Origin: Streptomyces sp. NBC_01481
Lineage (GTDB): Bacteria; Actinomycetota; Actinomycetes; Streptomycetales; Streptomycetaceae
Assembly: GCF_026339995.1 (NCBI RefSeq)
Contig: NZ_JAPEPT010000005.1
Coordinates: 186,001 to 250,000 of the forward strand
Reading direction: 5' to 3'
DNA length: 64,000 nucleotides
The translations under genes were made by a program, and so were the position numbers. Below the pieces are notes generated by a model. That model made no database searches. It had not been told where the DNA came from and saw only the letters and a list, made by a program, of their open reading frames with translations. Numbering within the stretch: the stretch's first letter is position 1; every line of letters starts with the position of its first letter. Below are positions 42,284 to 51,203 of the stretch, piece after piece.

Positions 42284-43273
42284 ATGACGATCACCCCTCT
42301 CGCCGTCCCGCCGCGCGCGACCGCCGTCGACGCCTGGCACGACGTGGTCACCGCTGCCCACCGCCACGACCTACCGGCCGCGGTTCCCGCGCCCGGGCGG
42401 GTCGAGACCGAGGGGAAGCTCAGCCGGTCATCGGTGCACGGGCGTACCGTCCGTCTCGCGGCCACGGCGCCGGACGGCGCGTACGACGGTGTGGCCTCGC
42501 TGCTGCTGTTCACCGACGAGGGCAACCGGCACACTGCCTTCCTCGACGTGCTCGCCGTCCACCCGCGTGCCAGACGCCGCGGCGTCGGCGCCGCGCTCTG
42601 GCAGGCCGTGCGCGCCGAACTCACCGCCGATGGGCGGACCTCGGTCTCCACGATGCTCGAACTCGGCGGCGCGGGCGAGAAGTTCGCGACGGGGCTCGGC
42701 TTCGAGAACGTGCTGCCGCTGGGGTGGTACGTACAGAATGTGCGCGACGCGCTCGAAGCACACCCGCGGCCGGCGGAGCTCCCCGAGGGCTATGCGTACG
42801 CCCAGTGGCCGGGCGTCGTGCCCGACACCCACGCGGAAGCGTTCGCCGCGGCGCACAACGCCATGGAGGACGCCCCGAGCGGCGACATGGACGAGCAGGT
42901 GCCCACGTGGGACGCCGACAGCGTGCGGGCGGCGGCGCAGGTGATCCTGGACCGGGGCGGGGTGATCCTTTCCTCGGCGGTGCTCCACGCGGCGAGCGGT
43001 GACAGTGTCGCCGCGTACACCGAACTGGTCCTGCGCGACCCGTCGGACGAACGCGCCGTCCAGTACGACACGGTGGTCACCCCGGATCACCGGGGCCGCG
43101 GACTCGGCCGTGCGGTCAAGCGGCACATGCTGGGGGCGGTGAGCCTCGCGCAGCCCGGCGTACGGGAGATCGCGACGAGCGTCGCCGACGACAACGGGCC
43201 GATGCTGGCGGTCAACGAGCAGCTCGGCTACCGGCGCGAGCGGACGGCCGCGGTCTTCCAGGCCAAACTCTGA
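42284..43273 (+). CDS. GNAT-family N-acetyltransferase (two GNAT domains)
   Basis: 329 residues from ATG 42284. Tandem GNAT folds: the first has LDVLAVHPRARRRGVGAALW near 90, the second VVTPDHRGRGLGRAVKRHML near 265, each the acetyl-CoA pyrophosphate loop. The C-terminal AVNEQLGYRRERTAAVFQ is a typical end. Double-GNAT proteins of this type resemble mycothiol synthase in layout, but the gene is not MshD by context; the substrate is not known. Confidence 0.85.
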   Translation: MTITPLAVPPRATAVDAWHDVVTAAHRHDLPAAVPAPGRVETEGKLSRSSVHGRTVRLAATAPDGAYDGVASLLLFTDEGNRHTAFLDVLAVHPRARRRGVGAALWQAVRAELTADGRTSVSTMLELGGAGEKFATGLGFENVLPLGWYVQNVRDALEAHPRPAELPEGYAYAQWPGVVPDTHAEAFAAAHNAMEDAPSGDMDEQVPTWDADSVRAAAQVILDRGGVILSSAVLHAASGDSVAAYTELVLRDPSDERAVQYDTVVTPDHRGRGLGRAVKRHMLGAVSLAQPGVREIATSVADDNGPMLAVNEQLGYRRERTAAVFQAKL

Positions 43274-43380
43274 CCGCGGGCCGGCGGGCTCCCGCTGATT
43301 ACCTCAGGCGTAATCGACACTGTTCCGTGTCCCCGGCAGGATCGAGGACAGCCGAAATCAGCACGCACCAGGAGGACATC

Positions 43381-43734
43381 ATGAACGCCTACGCCATCGG
43401 TCATCTGCTTCCTTCCGCCGACCTCGACGACGAGATCTTCGTCTACATGGAGCGGATCCAGTCCACGCTCGACCCCTTCGGCGGCCGTTTCCTCGTCCAC
43501 GGCGCGAGCGTCGAAGTCCGCGAGGGTGAGTGGCCGGGCGCTCTCGTCATCATCGGCTTCCCGGGGATGGACGAGGCGCGCGGCTGGTACGAATCCGAGG
43601 CGTATCAGGAGCTTGTGCCGCTGCGCACCCGGCACATGGCGGGCGACGTGGTCCTGGTCGAGGGCGTGGCTCCGGGGTACGACGCGTCGGTCACCGCGGA
43701 CCGGCTCAGGAGGGAACAGGCTGCGGTGGGCTGA
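43381..43734 (+). CDS. DUF1330-type ferredoxin-like-fold protein
   Basis: 117 residues. Short alpha/beta protein with YAIGHLLPSADLDDEIFVYM, GGRFLVHGASVEVREGEWPG and IGFPGMDEARGWYESEAYQE, the pattern of the DUF1330 family. No catalytic residue is established for the family. It converges on the membrane protein gene with 9 bp between the stop codons. Confidence 0.85.
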   Translation: MNAYAIGHLLPSADLDDEIFVYMERIQSTLDPFGGRFLVHGASVEVREGEWPGALVIIGFPGMDEARGWYESEAYQELVPLRTRHMAGDVVLVEGVAPGYDASVTADRLRREQAAVG

Positions 43735-43743
43735 CCACCGCGT

Positions 43744-45381
43744 TCAGCAGTCCGAGTCGGCCGAGCGCGACACGCGGTAGGGCGAGTCAAGCCGGTACTC
43801 ACCGGCCCGTGGCACCGTAAGCCGCGTCCACTCGCCCTCCTGCCGCAGGCACGCCCCCCGCGCCCGCAGCCACGGGGAGTACGCCACCCGCACCCTCACC
43901 GACCCGGCCGCCGGCATCCGTACCACCAGCTCCGCGTCGTCGCCGCGCACCACCGTCGCCGGGGAGGACACGAGCGGAACCGCGTCCCGCACCCGGTAGA
44001 CCGACCAGCCCTCGTCCTGCCACACCCGCTCCAGCCAGCCCGGCCCGCTCCTGACGATCGCCGCCTCGGCCTCCGCGGGCCCGTCGGGACGCCCGTGGTG
44101 CAGCACGACCAGGCCGACCGCCCACCGGTCGAGCCACTGGCGGTACGTCGCCGGGGTCAGCGACCCGTCGTAGAACAGCCGCCCGCGCTCCACATCGAGC
44201 TGGCGGTTCCAGCCGCGCGCCATATTGATGTGCGGGGCGAGGAGGGACGCCTCGCGGTGATTGCGGGCGGGGACGACCTCCACTCGGGTGCGGCCGGCGC
44301 CCAGCCTCTGCAATTCGCGTACGACACCGTCGGTGTGCGCCGCCCACGCGGGCACGTCGTTGGAGACCACCAGGTCGTCGTTGGTCTTGTCGATCAGCCA
44401 GTACGTGTTGAGGGCGAGGGCGGCCGCGAGAACGGCGCGCAGGAACCTGAGGAGCCCGCCCGCGAGTACCGCCGCGAGGAGCACCGGCGGTCCGACGAGA
44501 CCGACGAGACGCTCGACGTTCGTGCCGATCGGCGAGGCGATGAGATAGGTCAGGACGACGCCGAGGCCGTACACGGCGGCCCCGTACCTCACCACCCGCC
44601 ACTCGCGCCCGCGCGGCGCGGCGACGGCGACCGCGGCCGACGCGGCCAGCGGCATCCACAACTTGCCGGTCGCCATGGGCTGCTCGCCCTGGAAGGGGAA
44701 GAGCAGCGTCACCACACCCACCACGACGAACGGCGGCAGCACGAGCGCGGCGGCCCTGCGCCACTGCCGGTCCAGCAGATACGCCGCCCCCGCCACCACC
44801 AGGAACAGCCCCGCGACGGGACTGGCCATGGCCGCCAGCGCCGTGCACAGCGCTGCAACGGCGGTCCTGTGTACGTACAGCAGCGCGAGCAGCCCGATCG
44901 CGACGCCCAGCGCGAAGGTCGTACGACCGGAGGCGACGTTGGACCAGAGCGCCACCGCCCCGAGAACGGCGGGCCAGACCGGCCGCGGCACTCCGCTGCG
45001 TACGAACAGACGGGCCAGCACCCAGGTCCCGGCAAGCCCGGCGGCCACGGACACGGCGCGTACGCCGAAGACGGCCATCAGCGGGGGAGCGAGGAGGCTG
45101 TAGTTGGCGGTGTGGGTGCCGCCGTACCAGGAGAGGTTGTACGCGGAGGCGGGATGCCGTTCCATGAAGCTGGCCCAGGCGAGCTGCGCGGCCAGATCGC
45201 CACCGCCGGTGGCGAGCCAGAACGCCCACAGGGCGTAGAGCGGCACGACGACTGCGATCGCGACAGCCGGAACCCGTGCGACGACCGGCACGCGCGCGAC
45301 GAGCGGGACGCGCCACCAGGGTGATGCGTCCCGCTCGCCTGCGTCACTCCGGACGCTCTCCGCCTGTTCACTGATCCCCAC
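43744..45381 (-). CDS. Polytopic membrane protein (glycosyltransferase-like topology)
   Basis: 545 residues. About ten hydrophobic helices in the first 360 residues (e.g. VAIAVVVPLYALWAFWLATG, AVLGAVALWSNVASG), then a soluble C-terminal half of about 185 residues with VVELQRLGAGRTRVEVVPAR-like sequence and a beta-rich end. The overall plan resembles membrane mannosyl- or arabinosyltransferases of actinobacteria, but the acidic catalytic loop is not certain. Function unknown. Confidence 0.8.
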   Translation of the reverse strand: MGISEQAESVRSDAGERDASPWWRVPLVARVPVVARVPAVAIAVVVPLYALWAFWLATGGGDLAAQLAWASFMERHPASAYNLSWYGGTHTANYSLLAPPLMAVFGVRAVSVAAGLAGTWVLARLFVRSGVPRPVWPAVLGAVALWSNVASGRTTFALGVAIGLLALLYVHRTAVAALCTALAAMASPVAGLFLVVAGAAYLLDRQWRRAAALVLPPFVVVGVVTLLFPFQGEQPMATGKLWMPLAASAAVAVAAPRGREWRVVRYGAAVYGLGVVLTYLIASPIGTNVERLVGLVGPPVLLAAVLAGGLLRFLRAVLAAALALNTYWLIDKTNDDLVVSNDVPAWAAHTDGVVRELQRLGAGRTRVEVVPARNHREASLLAPHINMARGWNRQLDVERGRLFYDGSLTPATYRQWLDRWAVGLVVLHHGRPDGPAEAEAAIVRSGPGWLERVWQDEGWSVYRVRDAVPLVSSPATVVRGDDAELVVRMPAAGSVRVRVAYSPWLRARGACLRQEGEWTRLTVPRAGEYRLDSPYRVSRSADSDC

Positions 45382-45573
45382 GGCGCAAACCCTAACGGCG
45401 AGGAGCCGGCGTCCGCCCGTCGCCGAGCCGTACGAAGGCGCGGGGCGCGGGTTCCGGCTGCGAGCCCAGCCGTCGACCGAGGTGCCGTCGATCCGGCCCA
45501 GGCGCGAGGCGTCGTGCAGGCGCGCAAGAGTCGCCTCACGAGGCTGTCAGTGGCGGCCTGTTCAATGTGGCGC

Positions 45574-46011
45574 ATGGAGATGGATACGCAAAGGCGTGGG
45601 TTGTTCTGGGACGTGCAGGCAGGCCGGGTCCCACCGCCCCCTGCGGCGGTGCTTCTCGGCTGGGAGCTGGTGGGGGTGGATCCGGAACAGGGGACTATCG
45701 AGGTGGCATTCCAGGCGGGCGATCAGTTCGCGAACCCCGTCGGCGTGATCCAGGGCGGGTTCTTGGCCGCGATGCTCGATGACACTCTGGGTCCGGCGCT
45801 GGTCGCGACGTTGCCGGAGAACCAGTTCGCGCCGACGCTCGATCTGCATGTTCAGTTCCTCCGCCCCGCCCGCCCCGGACGGCTGACGGGGCGGGGACGG
45901 ATTGTGCAGCGCGGCAAGGACGTGTGCTTTCTCGCCGGTGAGCTCATCGGCCCTGACGACAGACCGGTGGCTGTGGCGACCGCGACCGCGCGAATCCAGA
46001 CCATTCGTTAA
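45574..46011 (+). CDS. PaaI-type hotdog thioesterase
   Basis: 145 residues from ATG 45574; ATG 45565 is possible. Hotdog fold with NPVGVIQGGFLAAMLDDTLG, where the usual HGG motif of PaaI enzymes reads QGG and is followed by a conserved Asp. TLDLHVQFLRPARPGRL forms the central strand pair. Hydrolyses short or aromatic acyl-CoA thioesters; substrate not identified. First gene of the accessory patch. Confidence 0.85.
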   Translation: MEMDTQRRGLFWDVQAGRVPPPPAAVLLGWELVGVDPEQGTIEVAFQAGDQFANPVGVIQGGFLAAMLDDTLGPALVATLPENQFAPTLDLHVQFLRPARPGRLTGRGRIVQRGKDVCFLAGELIGPDDRPVAVATATARIQTIR

Positions 46012-46020
46012 GGGAAGCCC

Positions 46021-46320
46021 TCAGGCCGAACCGCTGACGCCGGGCGCCACGAAGCGCCGGTGGAGCGGCGTGAACCGGGTGTCGGGCTGCCCTGCGATGC
46101 CGGCTTTCTGGACAGCGGGTGCGAGCTGCTCGGCGAAGAAGCGCTCGAATTCCCCTTGGCTGTTCCATACGTCGGTCACGTGCAACCCGCCCCCTTCGAA
46201 CCAGGCCACGTGCAGGACGGCCCCGTCCGGCGCATTCTCTTCCCAGCGCACCTCGTCACGAACCGCGTTGTACTGCTCGGGCGTGACACCGGCCCAGCGC
46301 AACGACAACACAACAGCCAT
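46021..46320 (-). CDS. Small ABM-like (ferredoxin-fold) protein
   Basis: 99 residues from ATG 46320 with GAGGAG upstream. Opens with AVVLSLRWAGVTPEQYNAVR and has LHVAWFEGGGLHVTDVWNSQ, the dimeric alpha/beta-barrel pattern of antibiotic-biosynthesis monooxygenase-like proteins. No cofactor-binding residues can be named. The stop is 9 bp beyond that of the thioesterase on the opposite strand. Confidence 0.75.
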   Translation of the reverse strand: MAVVLSLRWAGVTPEQYNAVRDEVRWEENAPDGAVLHVAWFEGGGLHVTDVWNSQGEFERFFAEQLAPAVQKAGIAGQPDTRFTPLHRRFVAPGVSGSA

Positions 46321-46441
46321 GCTGATCCGCTCCTCGGTCGACGGTGAACTCCGGTCCCAGTAGAACCGCGTGGCCGGTCGGGTGCCGTCGGGAGTACGCC
46401 GTTCACGCAAAGCGACAGGTCAGGGCCCGGGGGAGCCACGA

Positions 46442-46825
46442 TCAGCGGGCGTCGAGTTCGGCGATCAGCTTCTTCGTGGCGATGGTGCGGTAGCTCTCCT
46501 CGACCCAGTCGAAGAGCACCTCCGCCGACGGTGCACCCTTCACGGCGAGCGGGATCTGCACCCAGCCCGCCTTCCCCAGCCCATAGCCTGACGGCTCCGC
46601 ACCCGGGCAGGACAGGGCATGGGCGTGCATCGCCTCGTCCTTGAGCTTGACACCGACACCCAGCGGATAGCTGCCGTCGTTCACTCCCAGAAAGACGAAG
46701 ATCTTCTTGTTGACCTTGACGACGGTGTCGCCCCACGGGAATTCCTCGCCGGCACCGGGCAGCCCCAGGGCAAAAGCCCGCAATTTCTCCCACTTCGCCA
46801 GGGCGTGCTTCGGTGGTGCCGCCAT
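46442..46825 (-). CDS. MmcQ/YjbR family protein
   Basis: 127 residues from ATG 46825. Matches the MmcQ/YjbR double-psi fold: GEEFPWGDTVVKVNKKIFVF, VGVKLKDEAMHAH and LFDWVEESYRTIATKKLI near the C-terminus. These proteins are proposed DNA-binding domains but no function is firmly shown. Located between the ABM-like gene and IS-derived sequences. Confidence 0.85.
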   Translation of the reverse strand: MAAPPKHALAKWEKLRAFALGLPGAGEEFPWGDTVVKVNKKIFVFLGVNDGSYPLGVGVKLKDEAMHAHALSCPGAEPSGYGLGKAGWVQIPLAVKGAPSAEVLFDWVEESYRTIATKKLIAELDAR

Positions 46826-47138
46826 CCCGTCCTCCCGATCGCGCGGTCTGTCCCGTCCCACGCTAGCCGTGCCTGGCAGGATCGGCGGGACAGTCGGCCC
46901 CGCCTGACCCAGGACTAAGCGTTTGGGGCGTTCGAGAGAGTGGCTGGCTCACCCTCTCCGGAGAGAGGAGAGCCGCCCGGAAGAACGCAGTAGTGATCCC
47001 GCGGAATCCTGTGTGCCCGGTCCGGCCCGCGTGCCGCAGACACCAGATCTCCGGAATATCCTTCTCGTCCGCCCCCCCGACGAGTCCCCGCACGACGTGC
47101 ATTCGGCCTCGAAGATCGGCCCGCTGCCCGAGAGGTCG
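46826..47138. other. 313-bp stretch without a gene
   Basis: No credible gene in either strand; open frames are short and have no recognisable motif. Borders IS-derived sequence at 47139. Confidence 0.5.
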
Positions 47139-47161
47139 AGGCTTGGAGGGTGTCTCACGTG
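47139..47161. repeat. 23-bp direct repeat, left copy (IS-end sequence)
   Basis: AGGCTTGGAGGGTGTCTCAC followed by GTG; 21 of 23 bases identical to 47866-47888, on either side of the DinB gene. Confidence 0.7.
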
Positions 47162-47270
47162 GCAAGTTTCGCGAGCTTCTTGTAGCAGGTCAGGGCGGCG
47201 GCCATGGCCAGGCCTCGGCTCTGCCAGTCGTTGCGGACCACGTACGGGATCTTGAGACCGCGAGCAGCCC
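47155..47270 (-). pseudogene. Transposase C-terminal remnant (IS5-like)
   Basis: Reading the minus strand from about 47270 to the TGA at 47155 gives a short peptide ending ALTCYKKLAKLAT, a C-terminus seen in many IS5-type transposases. No upstream part of the gene is present. The sequence just beyond the stop is the same end repeat found in front of the transposase remnant at 47907. Recognition is by eye only. Confidence 0.4.
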
Positions 47271-47288
47271 ATGGCAGGCTCGTGCCGC

Positions 47289-47873
47289 ATGATCGATGAA
47301 TTCGCGAAAGACAACCTGCACGGGAGACTGCGGCGGGACCGCAAGGCGCTGCTCTGGAAACTCGACGGCTTGTCCGAATACGACGCCCGCCGACCTTTGA
47401 CAGCGACCGGGACCAACCTCCTCGGCCTGGTCAAACACGTGGCCACCGTCGAGGCCAGGTACTTCGGCGAGGTCTTCGACCGCCCTTCCCCGGAACCGCT
47501 GCCCCGGTGGCAGGACTCCAACGGCAGCGATCTGTGGGCGACCGAGGACGAGACCCGCGATCAGATCATCGGGTTCTACCGGCGCACGTGGGAACACTCG
47601 GACGCGACGATCAACGAGCTTCCCCTCGACGCCCCCGGCCACGTGCCGTGGTGGCCGGAGCCTTATGCCGACACGAACCTGTTCGCCATCATGGTCCATG
47701 TCCTCGGCGAGTCCATCCGGCATGCCGGGCACGCCGATATCCTGCGCGAGGGCCTCGACGGCCGGACCGGGTTGCGCGCCGAACTCGAGAAGCAGATCGA
47801 CGAGGAAGCCCGTGCAGCCTACTGCGCGAAGATCGAGCAGGCCGCCAGGTCGGCCGCACCAATCAAGGCTTAG
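47289..47873 (+). CDS. DinB/DUF664 family protein
   Basis: 194 residues from ATG 47289. DinB-like four-helix bundle; metal-binding histidines fit GLVKHVATVEARYFGEVFDR (first His near 46) and ESIRHAGHADILREGLDG (near 145-150). WATEDETRDQIIGFYRRTWE is the typical second helix. Members include thiol S-transferases and damage-inducible proteins of unknown substrate. The gene is framed by 23-bp direct repeats that are IS ends, and its stop codon lies inside the right copy. Confidence 0.85.
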   Translation: MIDEFAKDNLHGRLRRDRKALLWKLDGLSEYDARRPLTATGTNLLGLVKHVATVEARYFGEVFDRPSPEPLPRWQDSNGSDLWATEDETRDQIIGFYRRTWEHSDATINELPLDAPGHVPWWPEPYADTNLFAIMVHVLGESIRHAGHADILREGLDGRTGLRAELEKQIDEEARAAYCAKIEQAARSAAPIKA

Positions 47874-47888
47874 AGGTTGTCTCACGTG
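47866..47888. repeat. 23-bp direct repeat, right copy (IS-end sequence)
   Basis: AGGCTTAGAGGTTGTCTCAC followed by GTG; second copy of 47139-47161, carrying the TAG stop of the DinB gene at 47871-47873 and leading into the transposase remnant. Confidence 0.7.
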
Positions 47889-47906
47889 ACTTGATGTTCG
47901 TGCGGC

Positions 47907-48296
47907 ATGATGCCGGTCGTGGGTGCTGATCTATCGAAGCGTCTGGTTCCTGATGAACTCTGGGAGCTGGCCGCCCCGTTGCCGCCGACGTTCGGCACGT
48001 CGCCCGCCACCGCGCATCGCCGCTTCACGGTACGGACCGAGGCCGGCCTGTGGCGTCGGCTGCACCGGGCGGTGCTGGACGAACTCGGGGCCCTGGGCGA
48101 GGTGGACTGGACCTCGGAGATCGTCGACGCGGCCTCCGTTCGCGCCAAAAGGGGGGATCGCTGACCGGGCCGAACCCGGTCGATCGCGGCAAGAAGGGCA
48201 GCAAGCTGCACGTGGTGTCCGATGCCCAGGGCATCCCGCTCGCCGTCGCCGTGTCCGGTGCGAACAAGCACGACGGGTTTGGTGAGCCCAACATCC
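47907..48296 (+). pseudogene. IS5-family transposase remnant, internally deleted and 3'-truncated
   Basis: First frame (47907-48164) reads DLSKRLVPDELWELAAPLPP, then TAHRRFTVRTEAGLWRRLHR and DWTSEIVDAASVRAKRGDR stop; the second frame continues SLTGPNPVDRGKKGSKLHVV, then PLAVAVSGANKHDGF and breaks off. About 25 residues are missing after ELAAPL compared with intact elements, and the C-terminal DDE part is absent. The switch is at an AAAAGGGGGG run, where IS427-group elements use programmed frameshifting, so that shift may be natural; the deletions are not. Confidence 0.82.
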
Positions 48297-48623
48297 GGCC
48301 ACCTCCCGCGCATGCCTTTCGCAGTGGAGCAACGTCCAGCCTTTGACGGTGACTGACCGTCAGGTGGCGCAAGAGCGCACCAGGGGGTCAGCCGGCGCAG
48401 GCGAGGCGCCGCAAGCCAAAGCGATCAGCGGCCAGCTGCCGTCGCTGCGCACGTCGAAGCAGCGGTCGTGAGCACGGCGCTCTCCACACCGCCCGGGTGG
48501 GTCGCTCACGCGACGGCTGGTGGCCGTACCGGTCTTCGTCCGCGGCCGTTCGGGGGATACGCGGGCCGCATCGGGCGCGTTTCCCTCCCGCGGGGGCATC
48601 CCTTGATGGAGCTAAAGGGAGAC
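48297..48623. other. 327-bp stretch without a gene
   Basis: Lies between the transposase remnant and the GYD gene. No gene recognised; the sequence is probably debris from the IS insertion and deletion. Confidence 0.45.
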
Positions 48624-48953
48624 ATGATGCCGCTCTATCTATCGAGGTTCAGCTACACGCCGGAGACTTGGGCGAGGCTGATCGTCCGTCCCGAGGACCG
48701 CGCGCAGGCCGCTCAGTCGTACATCGAGTCCGTCGGCGGGAAGCTCCATGGCTTCTGGTATGCCTTCGGTACGCACGACGGCTACAACCTGTGGGAGGCC
48801 CCCGACAACGTGTCCATGGCCGCGGTTGCGCTGGCGATCGGGGGAGGCGGCGCGCTTAGGTCGTTTGAGACGACAGTGCTCCTGACCGTTGATGAAACAA
48901 TGGATGCCCTGCGCAAAGCCGAGCAAGTCCAGTACCGGGCTCCTGGCGCGTAG
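48624..48953 (+). CDS. GYD-domain protein
   Basis: 109 residues from ATG 48624 with AGGGAG upstream (a second ATG follows directly). LYLSRFSYTPETWARLIVRP and the motif FGTHDGYNLWEAPDNVSMAA mark the GYD family of small ferredoxin-like-fold proteins, named after the Gly-Tyr-Asp seen in most members; here the trio is DGY. Function unknown. Confidence 0.85.
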   Translation: MMPLYLSRFSYTPETWARLIVRPEDRAQAAQSYIESVGGKLHGFWYAFGTHDGYNLWEAPDNVSMAAVALAIGGGGALRSFETTVLLTVDETMDALRKAEQVQYRAPGA

Positions 48954-48959
48954 CGGCTC

Positions 48960-49171
48960 GGGATACACGCCTGCCTGCCGGGGGATCAGCCCCTGTGACC
49001 TCAACGACTGTCCCCCGGTGGTACGGGACGAAGAGGTCGGTGGCAGACCGGTGCGAGATCGTGCGGGGAACCAGGAACTCGCCGGTCTCCCCATGCACCA
49101 CACGCAGCGACTGCGCATCCAGCACTTCCTGGAAGACGGGGACCGGTCCTACCTGGGCTGATGGCCCTCGA
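48960..49171 (-). pseudogene. Possible remnant coding fragment
   Basis: Minus-strand reading from about 49150 gives VFQEVLDAQSLRVVHGETGE and FLVPRTISHRSATDLFVPYH, which looks protein-like but has no proper start and then runs antisense into the GYD gene. Likely a leftover piece of a gene; very uncertain. Confidence 0.3.
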
Positions 49172-49597
49172 CTACCAGGTGTAGACGTACCGATTGGCGC
49201 GCTGATCGAACTCTGCTTCCACAGGGTAGGAAGTCAGGCCGAACTCCTTCTCGGTCCACTCAAGTACCGCTGCGGCGAGGCCCTCAGGCTGAAAGTCCGT
49301 GAGGGGAAACAGGACTCGTTGGACTGTGACCGTGGTGTGCAATGACGGGTTCTGGGCCGCGATGGAGCCTGCGGCCAAGGCCACGCCACGCCGCAACCAA
49401 GCCGCTTCATCCCCGGTGATCCGCAAGCCCGAGCGGTCGGAGGGCGGATGATTGAGGACGGGGGCGAGGTCGAGCCACACCCGGTCGCCGACCAGTTCGC
49501 CACCTACCGGTGGTTCCGGGGTCAGGCTCACCTCGGCGGTCAGGTCGATGGCGATACCCCATGGGGCTCGCCGCAACCGGTACGACGTCGTTCTCAT
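49172..49597 (-). CDS. Hypothetical protein
   Basis: 141 residues from ATG 49597 (MRTTSYRLRRAPWGIAIDLT). The longer open frame to 49672 runs antisense through an msrA fragment and is rejected. Features: LVGDRVWLDLAPVLNHPPSD, GVALAAGSIAAQNPSLHTTV and an acidic/aromatic end (RANRYVYTW). It resembles unannotated actinobacterial proteins possibly linked to immunity-type small proteins, but I cannot name the family. Confidence 0.6.
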   Translation of the reverse strand: MRTTSYRLRRAPWGIAIDLTAEVSLTPEPPVGGELVGDRVWLDLAPVLNHPPSDRSGLRITGDEAAWLRRGVALAAGSIAAQNPSLHTTVTVQRVLFPLTDFQPEGLAAAVLEWTEKEFGLTSYPVEAEFDQRANRYVYTW

Positions 49598-49605
49598 CTG
49601 TCGAG

Positions 49606-49658
49606 TCAGCTGTCCGCCTTCGCCACGCCGATCGGGCAGGAGACCCCCGTCCCGCCGA
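49606..49658 (-). pseudogene. msrA 3'-end fragment B
   Basis: Encodes GGTGVSCPIGVAKADS and stop, matching the last 17 codons of the intact MsrA gene ending at 52430 (GGTGVSCPIGVAKADG). About 53 bp are clearly homologous. It and fragment C at 50939 together cover one msrA 3' end, split by the serine hydrolase gene. Confidence 0.75.
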
Positions 49659-49684
49659 GCCTGTGCTGCCATGTGACCGTTGGA

Positions 49685-50788
49685 TCAGGCGCGCAGACCA
49701 CTGAGCCCGTCATACGCGGCCGTGACGATCGCCAGTCCCCGATTGTCGTCCGCGGGTTCGCGCATCTGATGTGTCACATACGCCACTGCCATACGGGCGT
49801 CAGGATCGATCATGACCAGTGAGCCGCCCCAACCGCCCCACCCATAGGTGTTGCCGAACAGTCCGTAGCCCATACCCCAGCGCATCGGCATGCCCAGGAC
49901 GCGGTCATCGCCGTGGAACTGCTCCTCCCGGGCACGGTCACAACCCGCCTGCGACAGCAGCCGCGCCCCCCGCACCGTTCCTCCACAGGCCATCACGGAC
50001 TGGACGAGGGCGACCGAGCGGGCGTTGCCGAGACCGTTCGCCGCAGGGATTTGCGCACGGCGCCAGGCCACGCTGTTCCCGTCGTGGACCCGTATCGGGG
50101 TCCCGGCGGGAGTCGCGCCGCCGGCGGGGGCACTCGCGGCGTAGCCGTCGTCCCGGGACTGTGGCGGGATCGTGAGCGCCACCCGGTGGTCGTGCTCGGC
50201 GGGCAGGCCGATGTGGAAGTCCGCGCCCAGCGGGCCGGCAACCTCGTCGGCGAAGAACGCGCCCAGAGTCCGGCCGGTGATGCGGCGTACGACCTCGCCC
50301 ACGAGGAATCCCTGGGTGAGCGAGTGGTATCCGGCCTCGCTGCCCGGCTCCCATTGCGGGGCTTGCGCAGCCAGTCGTGCCGTGGCGGACGTCCAGTCGT
50401 ACAGCTCCGCCACCGGCCCGTCCCAGTCGGGCAAGCCAGCTGTGTGCGCGAGCAGGTGGCGTACCAGCACCTTCTCTTTGCCCGCCGCGGCGAACTCCGG
50501 CCAGTACCGGGCGACCGGCGCGGCCAGGTCGAGTTCGCCACGGTCGGCGAGAACCAGCGCGCACAGCGCGGTCATCGTCTTGGTGACGGACCAGACGTTG
50601 ACGATCGTGTCGCGCTGCCACGGGATCGTACGGTCTGTGTCGGTGAATCCGCCCCAGACGTCCACCACCGGCCGGCCGTCCACGAAGACGGCCACCGAGC
50701 CACCGGTGTCTCCCTCGTCCAGCAATGCCGCCAGCGCGCCGGGCACGGCAGTGAACAGATCATCGTATGAGCCCTGAATGTCCGCCAT
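49685..50788 (-). CDS. Serine hydrolase of the beta-lactamase/class C type (EstB-like)
   Basis: 367 residues. SxxK motif in VWSVTKTMTALCAL near 65, the YxS-type tyrosine in EAGYHSLTQGFL near 150 and GWGGWGGSLVMIDPDARMAV near 320 forming the third active-site strand (HxG-like replaced by WGGS). Such proteins are esterases, D-amino-acid peptidases or beta-lactamase relatives. No signal peptide, so cytosolic esterase is most likely. The gene sits between two halves of an msrA fragment. Confidence 0.88.
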   Translation of the reverse strand: MADIQGSYDDLFTAVPGALAALLDEGDTGGSVAVFVDGRPVVDVWGGFTDTDRTIPWQRDTIVNVWSVTKTMTALCALVLADRGELDLAAPVARYWPEFAAAGKEKVLVRHLLAHTAGLPDWDGPVAELYDWTSATARLAAQAPQWEPGSEAGYHSLTQGFLVGEVVRRITGRTLGAFFADEVAGPLGADFHIGLPAEHDHRVALTIPPQSRDDGYAASAPAGGATPAGTPIRVHDGNSVAWRRAQIPAANGLGNARSVALVQSVMACGGTVRGARLLSQAGCDRAREEQFHGDDRVLGMPMRWGMGYGLFGNTYGWGGWGGSLVMIDPDARMAVAYVTHQMREPADDNRGLAIVTAAYDGLSGLRA

Positions 50789-51203
50789 GCGGAGAATCTA
50801 GCCAGCTTGGGGTGACGCGAGGCAACTGAATTCCCGGCCCGCTGTCGGCGACCATCCCTCAGTGGCTTCCGGCGCAGGGGCGATGCCGGTCGGACAGGAC
50901 GCCCCCCGCTCGTGTCGAACGGGGTACTTGGCTTGACGCCCGTCCAGCCGGTCCCGCAGTAGCCCGCAGGGTTCTTGGCCAAGTACTGCTGGTCAGTGGA
51001 ACGACAGCCCGCACCGTGGCCGCCGCCCTGGGATCGGGCCAACCGGACCGGTTCTGGCCGCTGCCGGCCGAGTTGTCCGTGAACTCCCCCGAGATTGTCC
51101 GTGATCGGTAACGGACGCATCCCGTGGCCGCCGCCCCTCGTCCTGCCAGGTGGTCGCAAAGTGACCGGGGATCGGCGAGGGACTGGGCGAAAGCGGGACG
51201 GAC
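50789..51203. other. 415-bp gene-free region with msrA fragment C
   Basis: No intact gene. The msrA fragment C (50939-50993) is the only recognisable coding remnant; the rest is GC-rich spacer and the promoter of the deacetylase. Confidence 0.5.
50939..50993 (-). pseudogene. msrA 3'-end fragment C
   Basis: Encodes QQYLAKNPAGYCGTGWTGV, matching QQYLDKNPAGYCGIGGTGV of the intact gene (52472-52524). It ends where fragment B begins, with about 15 bp overlap, in the same orientation. Confidence 0.75.

Noticed and set aside
47907..48164. Treating the first transposase frame as a complete gene
   Set aside because: It lacks about 25 internal residues and the DDE domain; the remnant continues in another frame and stops short.
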